Origin: Phoenix dactylifera
Taxonomy: Eukaryota > Streptophyta > Magnoliopsida > Arecales > Arecaceae
NCBI RefSeq assembly: GCF_009389715.1
Contig: NC_052409.1
Coordinates: 722,001 to 786,000 of the forward strand
Length of the DNA stretch: 64,000 nucleotides
Direction of reading: 5' to 3'
Below, one piece after another: positions 32,258 to 43,957 of this stretch. The position numbers were made by a program, and so were the translations under genes. The notes beneath the pieces were generated by a model, which did not search any database, was not told the origin of the DNA, and was given only the letters and a program-made list of their open reading frames with translations. Every line of letters begins with the position of its first letter. The first letter of the stretch is position 1.

Positions 32258-35200
32258 TGTTTGTTCGAGTCTTCAAGATATGGTAAACGAAAGATTGGAA
32301 ATTTTCTCTTGATATATCGACAAGGCTCAGGATCTGCCAAGATAATAAGGTCAGAGATCGATCGATCGATCATACATCTACATCTGTGTATATATTATAT
32401 ATGGACACCATGATATCAGAGGGCTTCTATAACCAATACGAACTGATGCATCTGCCAAGATGAAAACCATGATCTAGGCATTCTAGAATCTGATAATCAA
32501 TATTCATGTCAAAGTTGACACTTCCAAAAACACCATTACAAAAAGCCATAGAGAATACCTTCTTTTCATGCCCAGCACTGGCCAAAAACTTCCCATCTGA
32601 AGAAAAGTGGCAGCAGACAACTTTGCTGTTGCTTGTGCGGATAGAGCTAACCTCAGTGAATGGAAAACCTAGACAGAAAGTTCACTCATGTTTATGAATT
32701 TTCTACAAAAATTCCTAGCAGAATGCAAGTACTATAATTACCCTTTGAAGACCCCGGATTGGGCTCTGCAGGACTTCTTTTTAGTGCAGCAAATATATCT
32801 CTAGCATCTCCATCATCATGCGATAAAAACGATTCTACATTATCATCCAAAGAAGCAACATCTCCAAAATGTTCCAGATCATCCTGTTATTTAGTGTATA
32901 AGTAATATCAAGCCTCATGGATTTTTAAGCACTACCACTTCAATTTACATTAAAAAGCCTGAAGAAGAAAAGTTACTACAATACCATCTGATTTGAAGCT
33001 GAGGCAAGTCCTCCTGTTCCATCTGTACCATACACCATCAAACTTTTTGGCATATTGTTGACATGATGTATATTTCCAGCCATTGCCACTCCTTCACCAG
33101 TATTATGGGTTGAGGGAGTTGATGGAGGGGAGTTGGGAGAAGGGCCCACTGTGTTGCCTGTTCCAGAACTGTTTGCAGCTCCCGATGAAGAAGGCTGTTT
33201 CCTTTTCCTATTAGTCTGGATATTTTTAATAAACAACTGTCAGAACTGAAAACCTACTAAGTTGGTTCAGAAAGAAAAGTAACTTCTCATCAATGATTAA
33301 TTCAGAAATTGAAAAAACAATACCCCGAAGGGAGCTGGCAAAGTAAATTCCTCTGTAGTACCTGTTGTAACTGTTGCTGCTGCTGGAGTTGTTCCTGTGA
33401 TTGTTGAGCAGAGGAGTGCTGCATCTGGGCTGCCTTCAACTACATTAAGATCAAATCAGAGATGCAAGCAATTATCAAAAAAACAGGATGTTGACACCAT
33501 CTAAAATATCATACAAGGGTTATAAAAACCAACAGTTTCTAGAAAATTCCACAGGATGGAAGACAGTACACGACACTTCCGATGGAAAATAATGAAGCCA
33601 CGCAACACTACACATTTCTATAGTATGTTTAATTGCAGGGATAATGTTTTCAATCAGGCTCATTATTTAGGGTGCCATGTGAGCTAAGGACAAGTGTGTG
33701 CATGCATGTGCATGTGCGTGCGTGTGCGTGTGCGTGTGCGTGTGTGTGAGAGAGAGACTTCCCACTATAAGGCAATTTAAATTGATATACCACTCCATGG
33801 GTGCACTCAGTTGGCTTTAATCTTAAGGTGTAATTTTATGGAGGCTAGGCTGGCACGAAGGTCACCCAACGAGAAAGCTCCAAAAAAATAAATATTGAAA
33901 ACTAAATCAAATAAATAAAATCAATAAATATTATTTAACTACAAGTTTATCTTACGTATTCACAGAAGAAGAGTCAAATCTGAGAACTCTTGTATTCAAA
34001 ACATACTTCATACGGTTTAGGCAGGCTTTAGTTGACCAACCCTTTAGTTGAAACGATTCGCCGTCTCCGTATCGGACCCTGTATCGGTGCCACACTAGCA
34101 CAGTGTCCGTACGATACAATACGGATTTTTTTTGGCATACGAGTGTCCGTACGCTACCTGTACCGGATACTGGTACCAAACCGGTACGGTACAGTATGTA
34201 TGCCCAGTTCGGGCCGGTACAGCATACCATATTTGAAATTCCATCTTTCAGTAACCATCAATCTGATGCAACACTATTTGCAACATATCTGCTATATCAT
34301 TTTAAACTTTTGTTGTCCTGTCATGTATGAACTTAACCAGCAGCATGTATTAGTAGCAGTTAAAGGTTGGATAAGTTACCAACACCCATATTATGAGTCT
34401 CATCACCTGGTCTAGTGAGCAGCCCTTTATAGAATCAATTGAGGGGAAGAATATGAACCATAAAAAGAAGAGTTTATTGTAACACTTACAGAAATAGTTT
34501 GAATTTCTTTCAATATCCCTTGCAGAACATGAGAGACCCCTTTATCCTAACCAAGAAATATCAAAGCAATATTGGATCTATGATAATGTGATTGAAGAGG
34601 ATTTCAGTCCTGCAGCCACGCGAAGGATGTGCAATTTAAAGTTATATGAGAATACATTTCTATAACTTCAGTGTGAATTCTACTATCCTTATGCTTGAAA
34701 AATAGGTAATTTGCAGCCAGATATGTAGATGCGGTCCACGAAACATGCTGGATTCCTTATGTGCAGTTATTCTATGCAATCAAGCCATATATAGGCATAA
34801 AGGCAGTCCGCTACCCTTAGACAGCCACATATGCAGCCAACTCTTATGTGGACTAATGCAGGCTATTAGGTGTTGAGTGCTAACCACTGTTATCATCATC
34901 AATGTCAGTATTTTTTATGTATTTTATTTAATTTCAAATTTTTGAAAAATAACCAACTGAATAAGTGCCACCATACCATATATATGGCATTCAGGCCCTT
35001 GACCGCATCAGCCTTTTAAAGCACTGTAGTATACCAAGTCTTGCATTAAAGTCACATCCTTCCACATAACCAACAATTCTTTGATGGTTATCAAGTTTGT
35101 TGAAAACCATTGATGACGAGAAAACACAATTTGATGAGAAAAAACAATGTTATCTTTCCTCTAACTCAATCAGAGACATCTTTTTAAATGAACTGGTTAT

Positions 35201-38200
35201 CACCATCAATTCTACAGTATGCTGTCACATCTTTTAGTGATACCATGATCACACATTTTGTCTTTCTTTCTAGTTATAACAGACTAAATTCCTCGGACCA
35301 AAACCACCAGGCGCACCATCAGATCACACAGTTTTATCAGCCTCAACCTTCTGTTGTGGGTGTGCATCGACAATGGCATTAGGTACGTCAGAATTGAAGT
35401 GTTACAAATTGTTATATGAATAAGCATAAAGACAGAAATTAGAAAAAGCTCAAAGAAAGGCATAACTAGGGTCTGATGCGCTGGAACCGAGGCCCGGACC
35501 AGTTGTCCAGCAGCACAGAACGGTATGCCCCCGTACCGTTCCGTTCCGGCCCCGTACCGACATAGAGAGGAGGCGGAAGAGAGGACGAATGGGAGAGAGA
35601 AAAGAGAGAGAGAGAGAGAAAGGGAAGAGAGGGAGGGAGAGAGAAGGAGGATGGTGGAGGCGAGCAGAGGGCCGGCGACCAGGGCGGAGGAGCAGTAGAG
35701 GGCTCTGCGGCCTGATTCGGGCCTCTTTTTAATTTCGCGATATTTAAGTGAATCAGCTTTAAGGAAAGGGAGGAAAGGAAACAGAACAAGTTGGCAAGTG
35801 ATTTACCGACTTTACTTAAAAGTCGCAAAAATAAAAAAAAGGGCCGGACCCTTGTTTCGTTCGAAACAGAGGACCCGACTGCGGAGCCCAGAGAAGCCTC
35901 TTTTGCGCAGTTCGCCGGCCGGCCTCCACCTCTCTCTCTCTTCCTTCCTCTCCCTCTCTCTCCCTCCTCCGCTCGCTCTCTCTTTTTCTCTTTCCTTCTC
36001 CTTCTCCCCCTCCGGCGACGGATTTCGTTTCCATTACCAGAACCATCCCAATCCGCCGCCGGGACGACTCAGTACGACCAAAACCACCCGGTTCAGGAAG
36101 GTTCCGCTAACCCTAGGCATATCTAAAAGAACTACTAGTACATTGCAGCATAACGAGCGCTTAAGCCATCTCTGCATTTATCCAGTTGTTTCCAAGTTGC
36201 ATTGACAAATTTGTTTGTCTATTTGCACTTACGAACAAGTTCATAATTTCTATGAGCAACTGATGATTCCAACAATTTATAAATATATAATCAGATGATT
36301 TGCATTGCAGAAAAAAAGTGGGTCTTCAAGAATGCAGCCAATAAGAAACTGACCTTCATAACATATTCAGCTTGATCCTGTCTAACCTTTGGTGAATTTG
36401 ACTGAATTGGGGAACCTATTGATCCATCAGTTCCAGCGGGTTGACCATCTTTCACATTCAAGCCACCCCTAGGTAAGGCCCTAAACCTTCTAGGATCCAA
36501 ATCCCCATAGTTAGGAGAGCTACCAAGATTTCCTTGAGCCTGGGCTTGTGCCAAGATTTGTTGTTGTTGCTGCTGTGACATAAGCTGAAACTGAGATTGT
36601 GCAGATAGAAAAGGCTTCTGCATTTGCGGGCCCATGTTTGGACGTACTTGATCAATCACCTGAATTAAAAAAAAAAAAAAAAAATCACATAACGTTAGCA
36701 AAAGTATATCCAGCCAATTGTGCAAGATAAGTAATTTTCCGTATAAAGCTTACAGTCAAAGGCCAGCCCTTTAATGGAAGACCACTGACACCTTGGTTCA
36801 ATCCTGAAGAGATGAACAATCAACAGGATCGACAGAGTTAAAGCTTGAAGTTGGTGAGACAAAAATGCTATATAGTCTTCCCGAAATTTTTCGCACCACT
36901 TATATTCAACTATTTTTTGACAAAGCAATATATAAAATCGAAGAAGAACAGCAAGGATTGGTTGAATCATGGAGTTATCTGTTTGTTACAGTTCGCACTA
37001 TAAGCATCCAAACCACCCAAAGCTGCATTTGAATCCACTTCTATAGGAAGAATTTACCACAACCAATGAAACAGAAAGATTAGAAAAAATAAGCCTAATA
37101 CACACAATATTTTACCATGTCATGCACAGACCACAATATGAATATATAATCAGCAACATAAAAACCAAAAAACATATTTCTGGTAAAACAAAAAACTGTC
37201 TAGTTCAACTAAATAATTCCAGGCTTCAAGTTTCCCCTAAACTAACCATCATAGGCACCATAAATTAGCTCAAGTTTAAGCACAAGACTAGAATAGGAGT
37301 TTTAAGTCATATATCAACTTTAGGTTGCTTTGGTGTTAACAAAACTTAGTATATAGTTCAAGGTACGCCGAACCGGTACCGGTCGGCATACCGTTGGGAG
37401 TCGGTACCGGTTGGAACCGGTACCGAACCGGCCAACCACAAAAGGAAAAAAAAACGACGTGCGCGAGTCCGCGTTAAAGCCACAATGCCACTTTGTGGCA
37501 TTAAATGGCCCGCGTGGGCTCGCTACCCTGCTCGGGGAACCGTGTGCCAGCGTGGTTTCCTGCGCGTGGGATGCGCGCGGGTGCAAGCTTGGCGTGCGAT
37601 TCCCCGCTCGCACCCACGCAAGCGCTCCTTTTTTTTCCTTCTCTTCTTCCTTCTTCCCGAACGTTCTCTCCTTCCTTCTCCTTTCTTCCCCTCTCTCCTC
37701 TCTTCTCCTCTCTTTCCCCCTTCTCTCGCGAGCAAGGAAGGAAAAGAAACCACGAGCAAGGGGGTGATCCTCAATGGGGTGCTCGGGAGTGGGTCGGCTC
37801 GAGGCCTAGTGCGAACCGTTACTCTTCTTCTTCTCCTCTTTCTCTTCTTCTTCCTCTTCTTTTCTCTTTTTTCTCTTCTTCTTTCCTATCAGTGTGAACC
37901 ATTTTCAAAGGTTGTACTGTACCAGTCCTAAGCGGTACTGGTACGATATGGGTTGAACCGGCTGGTACGGGCTGATTCAACAGACCCTGATATAGTTGGA
38001 ATAGGACAAGATGCCTACATCTAATTAACAATTCTTAAGTAATAGAATTATACACTAAGACTGAGGTGATCTCCATAAACTGAAATGTTATATAATATTT
38101 CACTTTGTATTTAATATTTGGAATTCATTTATTGAAAAAACACTATCAAACCGCTCACCGCATAAAAAGTACAAAAAAAATAAAAAATCACAATTTCCAC

Positions 38201-41200
38201 ATATAGAAGATTCAAGCTATCCTCCATAAGAAATAACTGAATCATCTTCCCCTTGAGTCAACAATCTGTATTAGGCTTTTCTTGCCCCAAAAGAACATTG
38301 CTTATGGTAAAGAGACAATATATGTTGGAACTTTAGCATGAGAAAACAAGAAATTAGTTCCCCAGACTTATCTAAAAGTCATGTTTCTTCGTGAGGCAAT
38401 TTACAGTCCATCAATGTATTGTTGGCAAAACAGAAAACATCAAAACATGGTTACACCAACTGTCAGTCTTACATTAGAGCAAAATTATCTCGCAAGAAGG
38501 CACAATAGCATAAAAACAAATATACATATGATCTTCTGATTTGTTAGCATAAAAGCTTCGCAATATTAGGGCGTTAACAAAGCTTTCAGCGCATACTTTG
38601 CATCTGCCAAAAAGATGACTATTATCTCGTAGAGAATAACTCAGACAACATAAGCTAAATTCTTCAGTTGATTGCTTTCATAATGAACTCCAAATACAGG
38701 CAACAACCACCCTTAATAGAAAAAATTGGATCTGATTCACACTCCTTATCTATACTTACCAGCCCCACCTAATCCAGATTTTGACTGGATAATACCCTGT
38801 CCATATACTGAGGATGGATCCATCGGCAAAGATCTTTGAGCTACACCCAAGTTAGCCTCACTTTTAATGTCCTGATATAGTTAGAAACATAATACGCAAT
38901 GTTCAATAATCAACCAAACTTGCAATATGCGTTAGCATCAGAAGAGATGGAGAAGAACAAAGTAATGAAAAACAGAGAGTGACCACTTACAGTTGTCTGT
39001 TGAGTTCGTGCCTGAATTTGCTGGAGTGTTGCAGATACATTGCCTGGATTGCCTTGGATTAACTGCCTGTTGTGTTTAAAGAGCAATAGAATGTTTACAC
39101 AGGTAGCCAAGAATATTGCTCGATGTTTAACAAAAGGAGTTTCTAAAAGAAGACATTACCCTGGATGGTTCCCTGCTGACTTAAGAAGGGCCATCCTGCT
39201 AGCATCGAGAAGCTGAGGGGACACCTCAGAGTCCATTGAGTGTGGATTCTTTAAACGTTCTTCATACATCCTTGCAGCTAAGACACTGGCAGTTGGGGAA
39301 CCGAGAATTCCATCAGAATTTATCGCATTTATGGGACCACTAAGAGAAGGGTGATTAGCATTATTTCTCTGCATATGAGCATGCCGCTGCTGCATGAGTT
39401 GCAATTGCTGCATCTGTAACTGTTGTTGGTGTTCTCTCGCCTTTATTTGTTGCGCCTGTCAGCCAAAAAGAGGAGACAGGTTTAATTGGAAACACTGCAT
39501 TACAATCACAAGAGAAATATAATGAGAAATAATTAAAGTTTTGTCTCTGCAACCCCACCTCTATATAAGCTGCAGCAACCTCAGAATGCTTTTCATTAGT
39601 CCTTGCAATGAAAATATCCCAAAAAACAGACCACCATTCAAAGAGAAAACCTCCCGGAGCATCAATCGCTGTCAGTCAAACCAAAGGTTACACGGCCACC
39701 TTAATATTTTTTCTTTAATGCAAGTATAAAAATTTTTCATCAAAATCAACAAACATGAATGAGTTGTTGTGTTGGAAGAAACTATCATCGAAACAAAATT
39801 GTGAAGACAAGAATGATGCAGCCTTAGAACCAGAAACATCAGAATCACATGTTGAGTGGATTTAGGAGAAGAACAGATAATAGTTGTATGGATGGATTAG
39901 CTTCAAATTTTGGACCCAAGTTGGTAAAGTTCCAAACAAAATATGGATATGCAGTATATAACATTATACATCAATAAATATGTGTCGCATACGGACATTC
40001 ATCACATGCAGCATTTAATGCCAGTACTTCATTCTTGATAGAGAAATATGGAGAATGTGACATAAGTAAATTCATATTAAAAAATAAAAAGAAGAAAGGG
40101 GGGGGAGGGGGGGGGACCTATTTGTCATCAGTGATTTCATCACTATCTCATCAAACTATTACTTCAGCTATGGAATTGGTCTACATGTCGCTCATAACAA
40201 ATCAAATTCAATTACATTTTGACACTGAATTCCCAGAACCAAGAATTTCAGAATCACATTTTGATTGCAGTTATGAAATGAACAGATGACAGCTGCATGG
40301 ATAAATAATTTGAACCCAAGTTAATAAAAATCTTCCAAGATATAAGCATGTGGTATAAAACGTTCTGCATCAAATAGTAGTTTAGTAAATGTGGCAAACA
40401 GGGACATTTATCACATGTGCAAGGATCTTCTTCTTAATGCAGAAGAAAGAAAAGCGAAATAAAAAATGATAAATAAATCCATAAAAAAGGAAAAAACACA
40501 ACTGTCGCTTGTGATTAATCCTTTTTTCCATCCTGAAGTTCTAACTATTTGTGGCTAGTGATTAATTTCTTTTTTATTTATATTGTACCTCTAACCATAG
40601 ATTGGCTCCAAATGTTAGGGAAAAATCTATTTGCCGCTAATGGTTAATCCCTTTCTATTCATGCTGTAGTTTTAGCCATAGAAACGCTCTGGATGTTGGC
40701 GGAAAGAAAAGTGTTTGCCACTAGCAAGTAACTCCTTTTTGTCGCTAGTCATTAGACACTTTCATTTCATACTGTAGCTTAACCATAGATTTGCTCCAGC
40801 AGTTAGGGGGAAACCTACTTATCGCTAGTGGTTAATCCTTTTCTTCTCATACAGTATGTTTAGGCATAGAATTATTCTGGATGCTGTTCACACTTGTAGT
40901 TCATCGCATAACAAATTCTTTAATGAAATGTCTGATGGTTCCAATCCATCTTTTACGTCACAAAAGAAAAGAAAAGAAAAGTAACACTTAGCATATAATA
41001 ACATAATAAAGAAAAAAGACTGAAGCAACCAATGGCAACTTACCTTAGTAAAGGAGAATGTAGAAACAAATAATCTATTCAGTGACAGGACGATACGTGC
41101 ATCTGTCCTATGTTCTTTCTCCCAAATTTACTAATAAAAGGATAGGACTAGATGGAATAACACGAAAATCACTAGAAATAGGAACTCTCTTACCTACTGG

Positions 41201-41434
41201 ATCGGCAGCAACCTTTCCCTCGGCCATAAAGGCTTTCGCAGTCGCTTGTAGATTTCGTTTCACCAGATAATCATAAATATAAACATCAAGCCTACCAAGG
41301 CATAGGGAAAAGATCAAGAACAAGCTGTGCAATAACTCCAGCACGAAAACTTAATGAAATCTAAGAGAAAAAATAAGAAAAAATATATTGTTATATACTG
41401 ACATCTTATCCGCTTCCCAGTTACTCTGCGCCAT
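26475..41434 (-). CDS. LUG: LEUNIG transcriptional co-repressor (LisH/LUFS + Q-rich + seven WD40), 801 residues
   Basis: Gro/Tup1-type co-repressor that acts in the nucleus with SEUSS-like adaptors and histone deacetylase/Mediator partners to silence developmental genes. Seventeen coding exons (minus): 41403-41434, 41194-41291, 39559-39668, 39160-39455, 38991-39066, 38760-38871, 36754-36803, 36354-36659, 33362-33439, 32985-33215, 32742-32883, 32559-32668, 30837-30986, 28720-28875, 28514-28630, 28180-28377 and 26475-26618 (stop 26475-26477). Every junction keeps frame. Residues 1-88 form the LUFS domain with a LisH motif ([19 protein letters not shown]) and [20 protein letters not shown]. Residues 89-386 are Gln-rich; a nuclear signal RKRK lies at 389-392. 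Seven WD40 repeats span about 515-801, ending [10 protein letters not shown]. It fits LUG rather than LUG_HOMOLOG ([31 protein letters not shown]). An acceptor at 41505-41506 suggests a 5' untranslated intron. Repeat five reads [13 protein letters not shown] where homologues have a CWSPNGE-like block. Confidence 0.97.
27176..28110. repeat. Diverged tandem duplications in the last LEUNIG intron
   Basis: Two direct duplications lie in the intron 26619-28179. The block 27217-27346 recurs at about 27480-27622 (shared words TTCTTGAAAT.CAAT, AGAAGGCTTC, GATGATGGCCGAG-like). The block around 27905-28005 recurs at about 28012-28105 (CCAAAA.AAAGAAC, ATTAATGACATTAT-like, GTGTCCACA.GGC.AATAGAG). Copies are clearly diverged, so the events are old. 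No coding potential. Confidence 0.6.
29140..29470 (-). mobile_element. Candidate poly(A)-tailed retroposon fragment in a LEUNIG intron
   Basis: On the minus strand a 93-codon frame (29180-29461) ends in [11 protein letters not shown] and a stop. It is followed within 25 bases by a run of about 18 A (29142-29159 on the plus strand as T). A sequence closed by poly(A) within an intron looks like the 3' end of a LINE or SINE insert. The peptide was not matched to a family and there is no visible 5' end or target-site duplication, so the identity stays open. Confidence 0.3.
31735..31935. repeat. GGTACC-rich dispersed repeat, copy 1 (LEUNIG intron 30987-32558)
   Basis: About 200 bases dense in GGTACC, GGTACGG, CATACC and their complements, bounded on both sides by TCGAGAT words (31734 and 31929 region). 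It contains CGGTGCCACACTAGCA followed by a self-complementary partner. The same order of words is seen in copy 2 at 34055-34235, which makes this a true repeat family and not chance composition. Confidence 0.6.
32203..32254. repeat. (AT)26 microsatellite
   Basis: Pure AT dinucleotide run inside the LEUNIG intron 30987-32558. A short GATC tetranucleotide run follows near 32357-32370. Confidence 0.9.
34055..34235. repeat. GGTACC-rich dispersed repeat, copy 2 (LEUNIG intron 33440-36353)
   Basis: Shares CGGTGCCACACTAGCA, GGCATAC, ACTGGTACCAAAC and CGGTACGGTACAGTATG words, in the same order and spacing, with copy 1 at 31735. Both lie in the same orientation. The unit is rich in short palindromes such as GGTACC and CCGGTACGG. 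Confidence 0.6.
35465..36115. repeat. Fold-back (inverted-repeat) GGTACC-type element of about 650 bp
   Basis: The left half (35465-35760) and the right half (about 35810-36115) are imperfect inverted copies. Read on the minus strand, the right half shows a GA-rich tract, GGTGGAGGC, CCGGCGA, GGCTC.GCGG, GGGCCTCTT-like, then TTTTT.ATTT.GCGA and TTTAAGT. The left half on the plus strand shows the same words in the same order. The centre lies near 35760-35810. GGTACC/CCGTACCG words sit near the left end. Both arms are GC-rich in an AT-rich intron. It interrupts the 2.9 kb intron 33440-36353 without touching exons. The long open frames across it come from the purine/pyrimidine-rich arms. Confidence 0.6.
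37360..37985. repeat. GGTACC-bounded repeat with GC- and CT-rich core (LEUNIG intron 36804-38759)
   Basis: Begins with dense GAACCGGTACCG words (37362-37430) and ends with CGGTACTGGTACG and GGCTGGTACGGGC words (37933-37975). The core holds a GC-rich part (37450-37640), a CT-rich part (37620-37740), and a second CT-rich part (37815-37890). Composition and bounding words match the fold-back element at 35465, so it is likely a related, less symmetrical member. Frames of more than 100 codons here are compositional. Confidence 0.5.
39826..40440. repeat. Direct duplication of about 200 bp in LEUNIG intron 39669-41193
   Basis: The block 39826-40030 recurs, diverged, at about 40232-40440. Shared words in order are CAGAACCA-like, TCAGAATCACAT, GAACAGAT.A, TGCATGGAT-like, CCCAAGTT, CATCA, GGACATT.ATCACATG and TTAATGC. 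The spacing of the two blocks is about 400 bases. Two poly-G tracts lie between them near 40096-40115. Confidence 0.6.
40500..40870. repeat. Minisatellite-like array in LEUNIG intron 39669-41193
   Basis: Four to five irregular copies of a unit of about 80-107 bases. Each has GCTAGTGGTTAATCC-like words, then CTTT.TATTCAT, CTGTAG, ACCATAGA, GCTCC or CTCTGG, TGTTAGG and AAA.CTATTTGCC. Starts lie near 40506, 40554, 40637, 40744 and 40824. No coding meaning; a decayed tandem array. Confidence 0.6.
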
Positions 41435-41503
41435 TTCAAACTCCGACCACTATCAAAGCAAAAAGCGTAACTCCACTCCCGTTACAGCATCATTCCTCAG
41501 CAG

Positions 41504-42120
41504 ACTGCAAGGAAATCAAGAACGATGAAAACTGAGAGAGAAACTCGAAAGGCCGTCAAAAGATTCAAAAGAAAACTAAAACATTCAGAAGAAAATTAAA
41601 AGAAGTGATCGGATCGAAATAAAGTCCCTCGGATTAACCAGACACGAGACGATCGCTGCCTACATTATCGATCTTGGTATCCTCCGCAGCCTGATCGCCA
41701 CATCTCAAAACCCATTCCCACCCAATTCCGAGGCAGCAATTCACTTCGAATTAAAGCGAAAGGCAAGAATTTTTCCGACGAAATCGAGTTCAAAAGACGT
41801 ACCTTTGCTCGAAATCAATCCAAAATTCCCCAAATCTCAACCGTTCTTGCGCAATCCCCTCGAAGACCGAGAACATAAACGAGGAAGAACACGAAGGGAA
41901 CTAAATTAAAACCCTGGAGAGGAACGTAATCAGGAATTCCCGACGGGGGCGAAAAAGGGAGATGAGAAACGAGCCCTAGAGAGGACGAACAGCTCCATCT
42001 TTAACGGGACAACGTACAGGTTAGGGTAACGTTCTCCTTCCCTCTCTTTGTTTCTCTCACCGCCTCGGAAGAGAGAGAAACAACAGAGGGGCGTCCTCAG
42101 CTTTGGCTCGGGATTCGGAC
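41504..42120 (-). other. LEUNIG 5' untranslated region and probable leader intron
   Basis: On the minus strand, a TCCTTGCAG acceptor ends at 41505 and is followed by about 70 bases before the start codon at 41434. This suggests a noncoding first exon further right, probably within the GA/CT-rich sequence near 41990-42100. No clear TATA box was fixed. Exact transcript ends cannot be seen from the sequence. Confidence 0.4.
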
Positions 42121-42966
42121 CTTCGACTCGAGTATGAAGCTTCGAGAACTTTCGGTGCCTAGGGAGAAAACCTACGTCAGTCATAACAGCCGTCATAACG
42201 TCCGCATGCCACCCCGCTACCGAACGCTTTCACGACAGTCCATACAGCTAACGTCCGTCGCCCATCCAGCCTATAATTTTACGCCTTTGCTTCTGATATC
42301 AAAAAAATATTTTTCTTAGAAAATTTGTGCTTATTTTTAGACTCGAAGCCTTGTATTTTTTTATTTGTAAAAAGATTTCTTTTTCCTCTGTTCATAAAAT
42401 TTCATAATACTTTAATTAGTCATTAAACAAACGCCGCCTATTAACGGCCTTTGTTTACATTTAACGGAGTGACGGTTCCAGGTGTGTTCTGTTACGTGGG
42501 AACGTCGGGGGCATCGAAGTTTTTGTTCGGAGCCGAAGCTGGGAGGCTCGGAGGCGACGGGCCTCGGGGACGGAGCTTTGGATTAGCCCCTGATATTATG
42601 ATTTTAAAATATCACGACGAACGCCAAACACTGTACCAAAGCCAATCATAAAGTGGCGCGTGCGGAGAACCGGGATGTTCAAGTCAATTTTCTGAGAGCA
42701 CCGGCAATCATTTTGCCGACGTGTCATTTTTTCGTTGGGTTGTAGCCCGCGTGATGTAGACGATCGACGTGTTAACTGACTCGCGGAGAGCTCCATTCAC
42801 ACTAGTGCTTAAACGTCGAGCAAGCTAGGGCTGGGGGGGGCGGAAGGCCTTATCCGACGGCTGCGATTTGATGAGGGTCGAAGTAAAAGTAATCGACCTT
42901 TTAACGTTGCGTCATCAGGAGATCGCGACCCTCGAACGAACGGCGGCGATTGCGATGTACGGATGT

Positions 42967-43012
<46 letters not shown>

Positions 43013-43249
43013 GGGACGGCCGACGCTGGGGGCGGCGAGTAGGTCGGTCGGATGCTCCGCGGACCGCTAGATGATATCATGGTCCAATGGGCTCGGACAC
43101 CGTAGACATCATCCAGTTTGATTTCATGGTCTTGGGGATACTTGCAAAACAGTTCGAGCATCTCCTAGCGCCATATCAATGCATATATATGGATTTTCTT
43201 TTTCTTCATTGACCTTCTTCATAGCAAGAAAAGCTTCTGAACACAACCA
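42121..43249. other. Intergenic DNA with (GT)13(GA)11 microsatellite
   Basis: Holds the upstream region of LEUNIG, several GC-rich patches (42480-42600, 42650-42800) and a GT run at 42965-42990 joined to a GA run at 42991-43013. Short frames here are not conserved. No gene could be supported. Confidence 0.5.
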
Positions 43250-43417
43250 CACCTGCTTTATTCCTTCTCCAAATGCTAATCCAATATTATATGCATAAGT
43301 AGTACAGAAGTCATATACTGCATTCTCATCTTTAACTTCCACATCAATTTTTGGTTCCTCAACATCATTACATTGAGATCCTTTCAGAGAAGCACTATTT
43401 TCTATAGTATTCCACAT
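43250..43417 (-). pseudogene. Fragment resembling the FAR1 DNA-binding domain
   Basis: The minus strand reads PKIDVEVKDENAVYDFCTTY followed by AYNIGLAFGEG. This recalls the opening of the FAR1/FHY3 domain (E..YDFY..YA...GFSIR), a zinc-binding domain of Mutator-transposase origin. The frame continues another 40 codons to 43124, but the Cys/His residues expected next are absent, so the match ends early. It lies about 540 bases beyond the stop of the DeSI gene and shares its strand, without a sign of being its exon. Best read as a relic of an FRS gene or a MULE. The match is short and from memory. Confidence 0.4.
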
Positions 43418-43957
43418 ATGGAATCACAATGTCACAAAAAGAGAGAGTATATAGCAAGTCCAAACTAGCCCTAGTAATGAAAACAGATGAGTTACATGGA
43501 CTATGGTCATGGACGAAAAGAATATATAAGAATAGATGATCCATTAAAGATAAACTTTATAAAGCAATTAGTAAGAAGATGCATCTTATGGTGGAGATTT
43601 GCTGCTCACTCAAGCAAGCAAGCCAAGTTCCTTGGTATGAGCTTAGAAGCATCATTTGCGAGATAAATGTATTAGCCTAGCAAGTGCAAAATTTAGAAAT
43701 GATCATAGGTCTATGAATGAAAGGATGTTTATGCTTCGAAGAGAGGTGAAGAAAAGGAATGTTTAGAGCTAATACATGATTTAATTAACTGAAGTTTTCA
43801 TGGAACCTTGGCAGTACTTTTATCAAAACATTGAATTGATTCTGTTGGCGGATAAAATTTGCAGAGTTATACAAGCAAAAAGGCAGACATTTCTGGCCCC
43901 ATAAGAATGGTCAGATATTAATTTATCCTATGAGAAACCGATCCAACCTGTGACTCT
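43418..43957. other. Intergenic DNA and probable 3' region of the DeSI-like gene
   Basis: No conserved coding sequence recognised on either strand. The right part probably carries the 3' untranslated region of the minus-strand gene ending at 43958. Confidence 0.5.

Noticed and set aside
35791..36205. Frames of 110-135 codons in the fold-back element
   Set aside because: Pyrimidine-rich arm sequence, low complexity, inside an intron.
37411..37931. Several 80-148-codon frames on both strands
   Set aside because: They arise from GC-rich and CT-rich parts of the GGTACC repeat in a LEUNIG intron; Ser/Phe/Leu- or Arg/Glu-rich without domains.
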